DNA from: DATFTE01 sp963802575
Lineage (GTDB): Bacteria; Acidobacteriota; Terriglobia; Terriglobales; Acidobacteriaceae
DNA length: 64,000 nucleotides
Direction: 5' to 3'
Assembly (NCBI GenBank): GCA_963802575.1
Contig: CAWDJF010000003.1
Span: 1 to 64,000, forward strand
This document shows, one piece after another, positions 52,683 through 60,051 of this stretch. The notes below the pieces were generated by a model. That model was not told where the DNA came from, did not search any database, and saw nothing but the letters and a program-made list of their open reading frames with translations. The number at the start of each line of letters is the position of its first letter. Position 1 is the first letter of the stretch. Both the position numbers and the translations under genes were made by a program.

Positions 52683-52775
52683 GGATTTCAAATTTCCAAT
52701 TTGCAATTGCCAATTTGTCCTGGCAATCCCGCGTTTCCAATCGGCAACTGGCAATCGAAGATTGGAAATTCCGCC
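52683..52775. repeat. Heptamer repeat arrays after glyA
   Basis: Degenerate TTCCAAT/TTGCAAT/TGCCAAT units (period 7) are followed by complementary GGCAACT/GGCAATC/ATTGGAA units. The two halves could pair. Confidence 0.85.
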
Positions 52776-52807
52776 TCTGCGCCTTCCTTTATGGTTAAAT
52801 CATCCGC

Positions 52808-54001
52808 GTGAAGGTTGCCATCGATATCCGCCGCATGACGGAGTTTGGCGTCGGAACCTATACCCGCAATGTGATTCGCGCCCTGGGCCGGCTCGATCAC
52901 GAAAGCACCTATTTCCTGATCGGGTCGCCGGAAAAAGTGGCCGAAATTGACCCGCTCCCTCCGAACTTCGAAACCGTCCCGCTGCTTCTGAAAGACAACA
53001 CGCTGAAAGGCTCGGTCGAGTGCCGCTCAATCTTGCGGCGCCTGAACGTCGACGTAGTACACATCCCGCATCTGTTCTGGGTGCCGCGCGCGCTTCCCTG
53101 CCCCTACGTGATGACGGTTCACGATGTGCTCGAACATATGTATCGAGCGCACGACCGCTCGCAGCCCCGGCGCATCCTGCACTTCACCATGACGCGGCGA
53201 GCCATGCGAAACGCGGAACGGATCTTTGCGGTTTCGAAGTTCACTAAAACCGAAATCGAAAAGCTGTTCGGAATTCCCGGCGACCGCATCGACGTCATCT
53301 ATAACGCCATAGACGAGCGATTCCTGCGCGGACACGCCACGGAGAACGATCGCCAACTTCTTTCCGAGCGGTTCCTGGTCAATTACCCGTTCCTGCTCTA
53401 TGCGGGACGAATCAGTCCTCCCAAGAATCTGGTGCGTATCATCGAGGCATTTTCGGCATTGAAGGCCGAACTGGAGAAAGAAGATAAATATCGCGATCTG
53501 AAGCTGGTCATCATCGGTGACGAACTCAGCAAACATCCGGATTTGCGGCGCACCGTGATTCGCGGCGGGGTGCAGAACGATGTCCGCTTTCTGGGTTTCG
53601 TTCCGATTGAGGTGCTGAGAATTTTCTACGACGCAGCGAAGATCTTCGTCTTCCCATCCCTCTATGAAGGCTTTGGCCTGCCGCCGCTCGAGGCCATGGC
53701 GCATGGCACGCCCGTAGTCACGTCGAATACTTCCTCGCTCCCCGAGGTGGTGGGAAATGCCGCGGTACTGGTGAATCCCGAGAACGTGTTCGAGATCATG
53801 CGCGCGCTGCATCGGGTGCTGCTCGACCAACCCCTGCGCGACAAGCTCAAGCAGCGAAGCTACGAGCAAGCCAAGAAATTCTCGTGGGACGCTTCCGCCC
53901 GGCAGATTCTGAAGGTCTACCGGGAGGTCGCGGAAAAATCTGGGCGGGTCACCGAGGCGAAAGTTCCGGAAGAGCCTACACCGCGGGCAGTGAACTCTTA
54001 G
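52808..54001 (+). CDS. GT4-family glycosyltransferase
   Basis: 397 residues of the GT-B fold: an N-terminal domain (VAIDIRRMTEFGVGTYTRNV, HIPHLFWVPRALPCPYVMTVHD), then FLLYAGRISPPKNLVRIIEAFS and the donor-binding block FPSLYEGFGLPPLEAMAHGTPVVTSN, with the E-x7-E motif. Sugar and acceptor are unknown. Neighbours do not form a polysaccharide cluster. The GTG at 52808 lies seven bases after TTAAAT, suggesting a leaderless message. Confidence 0.9.
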   Translation: MKVAIDIRRMTEFGVGTYTRNVIRALGRLDHESTYFLIGSPEKVAEIDPLPPNFETVPLLLKDNTLKGSVECRSILRRLNVDVVHIPHLFWVPRALPCPYVMTVHDVLEHMYRAHDRSQPRRILHFTMTRRAMRNAERIFAVSKFTKTEIEKLFGIPGDRIDVIYNAIDERFLRGHATENDRQLLSERFLVNYPFLLYAGRISPPKNLVRIIEAFSALKAELEKEDKYRDLKLVIIGDELSKHPDLRRTVIRGGVQNDVRFLGFVPIEVLRIFYDAAKIFVFPSLYEGFGLPPLEAMAHGTPVVTSNTSSLPEVVGNAAVLVNPENVFEIMRALHRVLLDQPLRDKLKQRSYEQAKKFSWDASARQILKVYREVAEKSGRVTEAKVPEEPTPRAVNS

Positions 54002-54005
54002 CCGG

Positions 54006-54185
54006 TTACTCGCTCTTCACCAGCGGATATCCCGGAGAGCGGAGCGACAGGCGGTGAAGTTTTGCCGAGATCTGCTTCTTTTCCGCTTCGGTGGTGGTAG
54101 CGGCGAAGCGTTTGCGCAGCTTCAGAATTTTCTCGTGGCGAGTGCGACGGCGGCGAATCTCGGGCCTGCGACTGGGTCCAGACAT
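54006..54185 (-). CDS. Small basic protein, DUF6800-like
   Basis: 59 residues, very basic: MSGPSRRPEIRRRRTRHEKI, then a Lys/Arg-rich helix and a C-terminal YPLVKSE. GAGGAG lies upstream of the ATG. It resembles short acidobacterial and planctomycete proteins (DUF6800 type) with a RRPEIRRRR start; the charge suggests contact with rRNA or DNA. It is convergent with the glycosyltransferase and ends four bases after it. Confidence 0.7.
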   Translation of the reverse strand: MSGPSRRPEIRRRRTRHEKILKLRKRFAATTTEAEKKQISAKLHRLSLRSPGYPLVKSE

Positions 54186-54272
54186 TGATTTCTCCTCACT
54201 GAAATTAAGATCTCCATTCTAAATGCCCGGACAGGAAACCGTAAAATCGCAGCCGAAAACTGAGCGGAACTG

Positions 54273-55031
54273 TCAGATGCCGGCATACCACGCGTACCCT
54301 GATTCTGGTTCCACCGAACCCAGCCCCTTGCCGAAACCCTTTAGATTGTCGGTAACCGTCAGGTGGGTGATGAATTTCACGCTCTTGTAGCCGACCTGAC
54401 GCGGGATCCGCAGACGCAGCGGCCCACCATTGCCTACTGGAAGGTCGCCGCCATTCATCCCATAGGTGAGAAACGTTTGCGGATGCAGTGCATCAGCCAT
54501 ATCGATGCTGTCCCACCAATCGGGATCGATCGAGAAATAGACAACATATTTGGCTTGCGGGTGGACTTCCACGGCCTGCAGGATGTGGGAGAGAGGTACG
54601 CCGATCCACTCGGCGATATACGACCAACCCTCCTCGCACTGCAGCATGGTGATCTGGCTGCGCGATGGGTAACTCTTAAGCTGATCGAGCGAAAACGACG
54701 CAGGACGAGCAACCATGCCATCGACGGAGAGCCGCCAATTAACGAACCTTCCGGCCTGGAGCCGCTTGAACTCTTCTTTCAAGGGCGGCATTTCGTTCGC
54801 GAACGGCGGCTTCGAGATCTGGCTGCGAGCGAACTCACGAGCTAACGAGTGCCGCGTCAGCAGCCGCTGAGACGCATAGGTCAGCGTTTCGCCGAGGCCG
54901 TAGATTCCGCCGTGATCGGGTGGAACCAGGCCATATTTTTCGGCGAGGCGCGCGGCTACACCGAGACCCGCGACACCTGCCGCGGCAGCAAGCCCGGTGG
55001 TGATCAGTTTGCGGCGTGAGAGTTTGCTCAT
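54273..55031 (-). CDS. YedY/MsrP-like molybdopterin oxidoreductase catalytic subunit
   Basis: 252 residues from the ATG at 55031, with a Tat signal (SRRKLITTGLAAAAG) and a sulfite-oxidase fold. The molybdenum-ligating cysteine lies in SQITMLQCEEGWSYIAEW; later motifs are DMADALHPQTFLTYGMNG and GNGGPLRLRIPRQVGYKS. It should act in the periplasm. Its ATG overlaps the stop of the cytochrome b gene by four bases, so it is translationally coupled to a membrane electron carrier, as in MsrPQ methionine-sulfoxide repair. The cytochrome is not MsrQ-like, so the substrate may differ. Confidence 0.88.
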   Translation of the reverse strand: MSKLSRRKLITTGLAAAAGVAGLGVAARLAEKYGLVPPDHGGIYGLGETLTYASQRLLTRHSLAREFARSQISKPPFANEMPPLKEEFKRLQAGRFVNWRLSVDGMVARPASFSLDQLKSYPSRSQITMLQCEEGWSYIAEWIGVPLSHILQAVEVHPQAKYVVYFSIDPDWWDSIDMADALHPQTFLTYGMNGGDLPVGNGGPLRLRIPRQVGYKSVKFITHLTVTDNLKGFGKGLGSVEPESGYAWYAGI

Positions 55032-55783
55032 GGGCCCTCCGTAGATGTAGCGACGCGGCCCGTGATCATCGCTTGCATGCGGCTCTTGAATCCCGCAAAC
55101 CAAACCATCCCTACGTGGACAAGCAGAAACAGCCCGAGAAACAGCGATACGAAGAAATGAAGTGTGCGCGCCGATTGCTGGCCGCCTAGCAAATTGACGG
55201 TCGCCGGAAACGCAGAAACAAACGCGGGAGACATCGCCAGGCCCGTCCAGATGACTAACGGAAACAGAACAAAGATCACAAACAGGTAACTGAGCCGCTG
55301 GAGCGCGTTATATGACCAGCCTTCCGCCTCGCTAGGCCGCTTAAAGCGCAAATGGCCGGCGATCTCCTTTGACAGTGCGCGCCACGACATATCGGATGGA
55401 AAAACGTTTTTCCGAAAATGCCCATTAAGCAAGCCGGAGGTCACATACAACAAGCCAGTGAAGACCAGCAGCCACGCTGTTTGAAAATGGAGATACCGGC
55501 TCCAACCGTTCTGGTCCGGCAGCACGTAACCGTAGCCGGTCGGTACCAGCGATCTCGAGGCAGGGATCGGAATTTTGAACAACGGCGAAGTCAAGTCGTT
55601 GCCGGTTTCTCCCCAATAAAAACGGGGATGCGAGATCACGATCTCAACTCCGCTGACAAGCAGGGCGAAGAAGCAGAGCGTGGTGATCCAGTGAGTGACG
55701 CGGACGAGGGCAGAGTGGCGCGAAGCGACCGTTGTGGTTGGGACGGCCGAGGCAGCACTCGGAATGCAAACGGAGTCGCCCAC
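55028..55783 (-). CDS. Cytochrome b (b561/Ni-Fe hydrogenase type) membrane subunit
   Basis: 251 residues with four or five membrane helices and histidines placed for heme: RVTHWITTLCFFALLVSGVE, YLHFQTAWLLVFTGLLYVTSG, LSYLFVIFVLFPLVIWTGLA and ARTLHFFVSLFLGLFLLVHVG. It likely passes quinol electrons to the periplasmic molybdoenzyme downstream, with which its gene overlaps by four bases. The start is uncertain; M1 at 55783 gives a hydrophilic N-tail of about 25 residues. Confidence 0.88.
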   Translation of the reverse strand: MGDSVCIPSAASAVPTTTVASRHSALVRVTHWITTLCFFALLVSGVEIVISHPRFYWGETGNDLTSPLFKIPIPASRSLVPTGYGYVLPDQNGWSRYLHFQTAWLLVFTGLLYVTSGLLNGHFRKNVFPSDMSWRALSKEIAGHLRFKRPSEAEGWSYNALQRLSYLFVIFVLFPLVIWTGLAMSPAFVSAFPATVNLLGGQQSARTLHFFVSLFLGLFLLVHVGMVWFAGFKSRMQAMITGRVATSTEGP

Positions 55784-55978
55784 GCGGGAATCGTATCATG
55801 CGACGTCCGCACACGAAATCCATGAATCTGACCGGCGGGCTGATCGAAAGTAAGTTTGTGGCAGCCGGACCTGTAGGCCGAATTCGCCGGACTGGCATTG
55901 CAAACAGACAACTTATTTGAAATCAGTCGCCGTGAAGTGCCAATGATGTCAACTTTGGCAGTGTTGGCAGGTTTTGCG

Positions 55979-56305
55979 TCACACCGGCGTCACAACCCAT
56001 TGTGCGGTTGGGATTTTCCAATCCGGCTGAAGGCATCGGGCCACGTTGTTTGCGGATGAGGTGCATGCCCGAATCAACGGCCGGACTCCCATCCTCTTCT
56101 GCAGCCACTGCGCAACGACCGTCTCTGCCGTTACGTGAGAGCTTAGTTCGTCGGGCGTCAGGCGGTGCCACCGTTTTTCGGTTGTGGTGCCGCCTTCGAA
56201 TGCCGCTTCCAGAGTACGACTCTCGACAGAACCGTTCTCGATCCGGTAGTCCACCACCGGCGAACCATCGCCAGGATCAATGCGAAGCCTATTGCATGGC
56301 AGCAT
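55979..56305 (-). CDS. Hypothetical protein, 108 residues
   Basis: The product begins MLPCNRLRIDPGDGSPVVDY and contains RWHRLTPDELSSHVTAETVV and WLQKRMGVRPLIRAC. Composition and codon pattern look protein-coding, and AAGGTG lies a few bases before the ATG at 56305; an earlier ATG is at 56320. I recall similar short acidobacterial proteins but no function. The C-terminal 25 residues look less natural and may be readthrough past an ancestral end. Confidence 0.55.
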   Translation of the reverse strand: MLPCNRLRIDPGDGSPVVDYRIENGSVESRTLEAAFEGGTTTEKRWHRLTPDELSSHVTAETVVAQWLQKRMGVRPLIRACTSSANNVARCLQPDWKIPTAQWVVTPV

Positions 56306-56608
56306 AGGCACCTTCCGCATTCATCCCTGCAATCCTTCTGCCAGGGGTCACCTGATGCCTAATACGCTGACCTCCACCGACTTGTACTTCGCCAGAGAGG
56401 TCACTCGTGAATCATGTGGCGGGAATTTTTTTCGTGCCTTACGGTAAGGTTCTCGCGGGTGGGAGCGAAAGCATAGAGTGCGCGTGTAAGTCTACTGTCT
56501 TTACTGTATGTCCCGTGCGGGGAAATCATTGAGAGTTTCGGCGGAACGCGGCCCAAATGAGATAAGCTCTGATATGTCCTTATTGGGACCGGTCTGGGGG
56601 TGGTGAGC

Positions 56609-56806
56609 GTGGCAGAAGTTCGACTGCAAGAAGGCGAGTCGCTAGAGAATGCCCTCCGCCGGTTCAAGCGCAAGGTTCAGACGGAAGACATCATTAAGGA
56701 AGTGAAACGTCACTCCTATTACCTGAAGCCCGGCGAGAAGCGCAGGGTGAAGGAAGCTTTGGCGCGAAAGCGTGCCCGAAAGAAAATTCGGAAAGAGTCG
56801 GATTGA
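56609..56806 (+). CDS. rpsU: 30S ribosomal protein S21
   Basis: 65 residues: AEVRLQEGESLENALRRFKR, KVQTEDIIKEVKRHSYYLKP and a very basic tail (KRARKKIRKESD). The GTG at 56609 follows a GGGGGTGG ribosome-binding site; GTGs at 56600 and 56603 are alternatives. A strong terminator follows directly. Confidence 0.95.
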   Translation: MAEVRLQEGESLENALRRFKRKVQTEDIIKEVKRHSYYLKPGEKRRVKEALARKRARKKIRKESD

Positions 56807-56820
56807 GTCGAGACAAATAG

Positions 56821-56852
56821 GGCCGCTGCCGCCAAGCAGCGGCCTTTCTTTT
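56821..56852 (+). terminator. Rho-independent terminator after rpsU
   Basis: Perfect 9-bp stem GGCCGCTGC (56821-56829) with GCAGCGGCC (56836-56844), followed by TTTCTTTT. Confidence 0.95.
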
Positions 56853-57228
56853 ACGGGAGGATAGATTCATAGTCGAGGCGCTACCGACCGCTACTCTGCA
56901 AAGACCATAGGGACTTCCAAGCCGAGACTTCCTACGAGCGAATCGCAACGCATCCTGTTCACTCGCATTGAGCAAATAGTCTGCTTTGAACGCCTGGATT
57001 GTTTCTTTTAGCTTCTGCTTTGTATGCCGGGAGAACGTCGAGAATCGAGTATTTGCGGAAGAGCATTGTTCGTTCACCTTCTCGCAAGTATGGTATACGA
57101 GTCCCTGAATCTTGCTGGACAGAACGTCGCATTCAGGAGAGGTGGCGTAAGGTTCTCGGTATTTGAAACTGCTGGCGAAAATGGCATTAAGCGAGTACAG
57201 GAGATGCTTTGCTAGGTTCGTACCGTTG
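56853..57228. other. Region without a confident gene, possible minus-strand ORF
   Basis: The stretch looks less GC-rich than its neighbours. A long minus-strand frame crosses it (about 57638 to 56694) and reads protein-like in the middle (TKQKLKETIQAFKADYLLNA), but it also runs antisense through the S21 terminator and gene. I cannot support it as a gene. Confidence 0.3.
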
Positions 57229-57435
57229 TTATTCTGGGAGATGGATGACCGGATGCTCAGATCGGCAGCAAACCCCGTACTGCTGCCAGAGGCGAAACCA
57301 CGGACTATGTGCGAGCATTTCGTCGTGCCTGCGATTGGCAGCACAGATGTCGGTTGCGCTGAATGGCCTGGTATCCGCTGCTTCGAACATTTCCTGTAGC
57401 TGCTCAATCTCACCAATGATGCGCTCAACGTCCAT
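57229..57435 (-). CDS. Small hypothetical protein, 68 residues
   Basis: Starts MDVERIIGEIEQLQEMFEAA and continues ATDICAANRRHDEMLAHSPW and FRLWQQYGVCCRSE. A helical N-terminus followed by a Trp/Arg-rich block looks like a genuine small soluble protein; I recall similar acidobacterial sequences without known function. The two adjacent cysteines could bind metal. The frame is open upstream to 57660, but only the part from 57435 looks conserved. Confidence 0.6.
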   Translation of the reverse strand: MDVERIIGEIEQLQEMFEAADTRPFSATDICAANRRHDEMLAHSPWFRLWQQYGVCCRSEHPVIHLPE

Positions 57436-57649
57436 TCCGTCCCAATATCCAACATGGGCGGGGTTGTCGTCAAACGGAGCGGTATCCGAGCATTTCCACA
57501 GTGGCCCAGCGGAGCCATTCCCCCGGTGAGGGTCGGAGCATACGTAGTTGTGACAAGCTTTCGGGGGAGGGCTGATCGAACGAAGGAGCGTCCCGTGACT
57601 CGATGAGTCCGGGGCGCTTTCGTTTGCAAATTCCACACACGAACAATCT

Positions 57650-57850
57650 CTACTTTTCAATGTCGAAATAAATCTTCGTTGTGGTCCGGTATTTAACTAT
57701 CTTCTTGCCGTCCAATTCCATTTCTAGTTCTGCCACACGCGCCCACTTCATGCCCCGAACAGTCTTTGCGGCTTCCGCCACCGCGTTTTCAGCAGCCTTA
57801 GCGAAGCTCTCTTTGGATGTTCCGACTACGTCAATTACTTTTTGCGCCAT
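57650..57850 (-). CDS. Dodecin, flavin-binding dodecamer subunit
   Basis: 66 residues: MAQKVIDVVGTSKESFAKAA, ENAVAEAAKTVRGMKWARVAE, then ELDGKKIVKYRTTTKIYFDIE. This is the dodecin pattern, a hollow dodecamer that stores flavin and quenches its photochemistry; the Trp in MKWARV is the flavin-stacking residue. AAGGAG lies ahead of the ATG at 57850. An in-frame ATG at 57874 lacks such a site. Confidence 0.93.
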   Translation of the reverse strand: MAQKVIDVVGTSKESFAKAAENAVAEAAKTVRGMKWARVAELEMELDGKKIVKYRTTTKIYFDIEK

Positions 57851-58173
57851 TAGAGTTCTCCTTGAAGTTTTCACTTTGGATTATACGGCGGGTCCGCACC
57901 CAGACCACCCACTTCAGGCAGGGTGCAGCCCCATTTGTCGCTCAGGTTGCCAAACGGATGAGACGTAGCTCGACTCCCTATCCATCCACAAAATGCCGCT
58001 CAAGCGGGAGGTTCAAAAGATTTCGAGTCATTCCCCGGCAGGATGCATCCAACCCTATATCAGCTAAGTTGGATTCTTCCGCAGTTGAAAGTCGGTTCCG
58101 CCAACCAGCGTCACCCTTCTCACCGCAGCGACTCTTCTCAGCCGAAAATCAAATATAGAAAAAGGAACATCAA
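57851..58173. other. Intergenic region between dodecin and cold shock genes
   Basis: This divergent spacer of about 320 bases holds the leaders of both genes. The part before the cold shock gene may be a long structured leader, as in other csp genes, but I see no defined element. Confidence 0.4.
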
Positions 58174-58374
58174 TTGGAACAAGGAACAGTAAAGTGGTTT
58201 AACGACGCGAAAGGGTATGGTTTTATCAGCCGTCAGAACGGCGAGGATGTATTCGTGCATTTCTCCGCCATTCAGGCAGGCGGCTTTCGCAGTCTGCAAG
58301 AAGGTCAAACCGTTCAGTTCGAGGTGACTAAAGGCCCGAAGGGCTGGCAGGCGGAGAACGTCCAGGCTCTTTAA
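58174..58374 (+). CDS. Cold shock protein, CspA family
   Basis: 66 residues of the nucleic-acid-binding OB fold: GTVKWFNDAKGYGFISRQNG (RNP1-type) and EDVFVHFSAIQAGGF (RNP2-type). The start is a TTG at 58174 with AAAGGA about seven bases upstream; there is no ATG that would keep the conserved first strand. The rare start may limit translation. A terminator hairpin follows. Confidence 0.95.
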   Translation: MEQGTVKWFNDAKGYGFISRQNGEDVFVHFSAIQAGGFRSLQEGQTVQFEVTKGPKGWQAENVQAL

Positions 58375-58384
58375 GCTATAAACG

Positions 58385-58437
58385 ATAAGCAAGGGTGCCT
58401 GTTTATCCCGAGGGGATTTCGGGCATCCCTTGTTTAT
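58385..58437 (+). terminator. Terminator hairpin after the cold shock gene
   Basis: Arms ATAAGCAAGGGTGCC and GGCATCCCTTGTTTAT pair with one G-U and one bulge. An inner CCCGA/TCGGG stem extends it, and a TTGTTATTT-type tail follows. Confidence 0.7.
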
Positions 58438-58464
58438 TGTTATTTCCGCGATCCGACTTCCCGT

Positions 58465-58674
58465 CTAGGCTCTAACCGGCACGGACACTAACTCCGGAGT
58501 GCAGCGGGAGTTTTGGAGGGATTGAACGGCGTCTTCGGCTGTGAGTCTCCCCATCACCAGCGCCCGCTTACGATTAGTTGTCATCTCGATGGGAGTGCGG
58601 CCAAGCCGCTGGACGTATTGAGGGGCGCGGATGCCGCCACGGTTCACTCTCACAACAAATTTTGTGTTTTTCAT
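58465..58674 (-). CDS. Small hypothetical protein, 69 residues
   Basis: Begins MKNTKFVVRVNRGGIRAPQY and includes RTPIEMTTNRKRALVMGRLT and AEDAVQSLQNSRCTPELVSV. Regular charge pattern and a GAGGAAG upstream of the ATG at 58674 support a real gene. I do not know the function. It is the last of four consecutive minus-strand genes (from 60051), with gaps of 51 to 139 bases. Confidence 0.6.
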   Translation of the reverse strand: MKNTKFVVRVNRGGIRAPQYVQRLGRTPIEMTTNRKRALVMGRLTAEDAVQSLQNSRCTPELVSVPVRA

Positions 58675-58813
58675 GGTTTTTACTGCTTCCTCTATTCTAC
58701 GCCCAGGAACAGTAGACAGCGCAGGCACCAGCTACGCAACGGGGTCCCGATCCGCTTCTGCGCAAGTCAGGAATGTGGTTCCTACATTGCCAAAGCATGG
58801 CAGGCCCTGTGAG

Positions 58814-59287
58814 TCAAGACAGGCGCAGACTCTTGAGCGACGCACGAACCGCTCTGCGACTGATGTCAGGCACGATCACCAATTCAAGAACGGTTAGGTT
58901 GGAGAGCTCGACCTGATAATCTTCCGACTCTTGCACCGTCCCGGGCGGACTGAAATTCCACTGCTGGCGCACAATTTCTTGAAATGAGTGTCCGCCATCA
59001 GGAGACCATCTCAAGATGAACTCTTGGGTACGCTCTGTGTCGGTTTCCTCGAAGACGAGAAAGATGCGTGTGAGTCTTTGCGGCTGATCGAAGATTAACC
59101 GAATGGTTTGGGTGCCAGACTCGGCGGCACGCCAGCCCTTCATTTCTCCTGAGACCAACGCAGACTCGACCGGATACTCTTTGTCTTCCGATGTCACCTC
59201 GACCAAGGCTGCACCGTCGATGTCCAGCCAGCCTTCATTCGGAGGCGCAGCATTCGGCGGAATGGGCTTAACTAGGCGCTTGCGCAT
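58814..59287 (-). CDS. Beta-sandwich protein, XRCC1/discoidin-like
   Basis: 157 residues: GWLDIDGAALVEVTSEDKEY, TIRLIFDQPQRLTRIFLVFE, EETDTERTQEFILRWSPDGG and LTVLELVIVPDISRRAVRASL. The strand pattern resembles galactose-binding-like folds such as the XRCC1 N-terminal or F5/8-C domain. No signal peptide is visible, so it is probably cytoplasmic. Its ligand is unknown. It lies 89 bases downstream of the rhodanese on the same strand. Confidence 0.7.
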   Translation of the reverse strand: MRKRLVKPIPPNAAPPNEGWLDIDGAALVEVTSEDKEYPVESALVSGEMKGWRAAESGTQTIRLIFDQPQRLTRIFLVFEETDTERTQEFILRWSPDGGHSFQEIVRQQWNFSPPGTVQESEDYQVELSNLTVLELVIVPDISRRAVRASLKSLRLS

Positions 59288-59376
59288 ATCGCACTAGTCT
59301 ACCTCCGGTTCTCGCGCAGCATCCGCTCGCCCCCAAGAACAAAGAGAGTTGGTACAAGCCTTGCAGGCAACTCTCT

Positions 59377-59709
59377 TTAGACAGTCTTCTCCACCGGAAG
59401 CCCGGCTTCCATCCACCCTTGCTTGCCCTCAGGATAGTGCGCCACGTTCGTGTAACCCATCGCCGCCAATTCCCGGGCGGCGTATTCACTGGCGTGTCAA
59501 TGCGTGTTAGTGCAGTAGGTGATGATTTCAGCATCCCTGTCGGGCAGCAATTGCGATGCAAGTTCTTTGATCTTTTCAGGGGGAATGTTCAAGGCTCCGG
59601 GGATGTGCGCTTCTCGGAAGCGCTCGGGCGCGAGCGTCTCGACAACTCTGACTGGGTCTTTTCGGTCGAGCTTGGCTTTCAGGTCCTCTGTAGAAATAGT
59701 GCGTTCCAT
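59377..59709 (-). CDS. Rhodanese-like protein with in-frame TGA, candidate selenoprotein
   Basis: The gene starts at the ATG at 59709 with a textbook TAAGGAGGT site. The rhodanese domain runs through RVVETLAPERFREAHIPGAL and EIITYCTNTH, where Cys66 is the expected catalytic residue. Codon 71 is TGA (59499-59497). The same frame then continues for 39 codons with unmistakable family sequence (HASEYAARELAAMGYTNVAH, then GWMEAGLPVE) to a TAA. In relatives I recall, the position five residues after the catalytic Cys is a second cysteine (C-x4-C). TGA is thus exactly where cysteine is expected. A 7-bp hairpin lies 14 bases after the TGA. Selenocysteine insertion is the most interesting reading; a Cys-to-stop mutation or base error is the main alternative. 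Confidence 0.75.
59461..59482 (-). promoter_or_regulatory. Candidate bacterial SECIS hairpin
   Basis: On the minus strand, CGCCGCC (59482-59476) and GGCGGCG (59467-59461) form a perfect 7-bp stem around the loop CGGGAAUU. The stem begins 14 bases after the TGA, placing 21 bases between TGA and the apical loop. The loop has G at its second position. These match the generic bacterial SECIS rules (loop about 16-37 bases from the UGA, G in the first two loop positions). GC-rich coding sequence can produce such stems by chance. Confidence 0.5.
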
Positions 59710-59760
59710 TGTGACCTCCTTAAAATTCGTCGGCTCGTGCTTCGGTGATTTGCGGCAGGG

Positions 59761-60051
59761 TTAAACTTTTTTAAGCCAGGGTTGGCGCAGTCTCATACGG
59801 CCGTCGTCATCCCATTTGACGACTGCTTCTTCTTCATTCGCCTGCTCCACAGTGCCCAATTGCCCGGTCGGCTTTCCGAAGTTGCCCAGACCCTCGACCC
59901 GGTCCCCGGGATTCAGTTCATGGTCGGGAGGAGCGGGATCGGCAAGGCGCGGTTGCCGGGCACAGTCTGAGTCAGGGGTCGCCCCAGGGTGTGACAAGGG
60001 CGGTTGGGGAGCTTTAGGCAAATGAGATGTCGATTCCCTGGTATGGCTCAT
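59761..60051 (-). CDS. Small SH3-like (KOW-type) protein
   Basis: 96 residues. A disordered Pro-rich N-terminal half is followed by a compact beta domain: HELNPGDRVEGLGNFGKPTG, QLGTVEQANEEEAVVKWDDD and GRMRLRQPWLKK. The GDRVxGLG...G.GTV pattern is typical of KOW/SH3-like modules. It is the first of four minus-strand genes leading to the rhodanese, 51 bases downstream. An in-frame ATG at 60090 exists, but I prefer 60051. Confidence 0.65.
   Translation of the reverse strand: MSHTRESTSHLPKAPQPPLSHPGATPDSDCARQPRLADPAPPDHELNPGDRVEGLGNFGKPTGQLGTVEQANEEEAVVKWDDDGRMRLRQPWLKKV

Noticed and set aside
56694..57638. Long minus-strand open frame of 314 codons
   Set aside because: It is antisense to rpsU and its terminator and overlaps the better small gene at 57229-57435 in another frame; only its middle reads protein-like.
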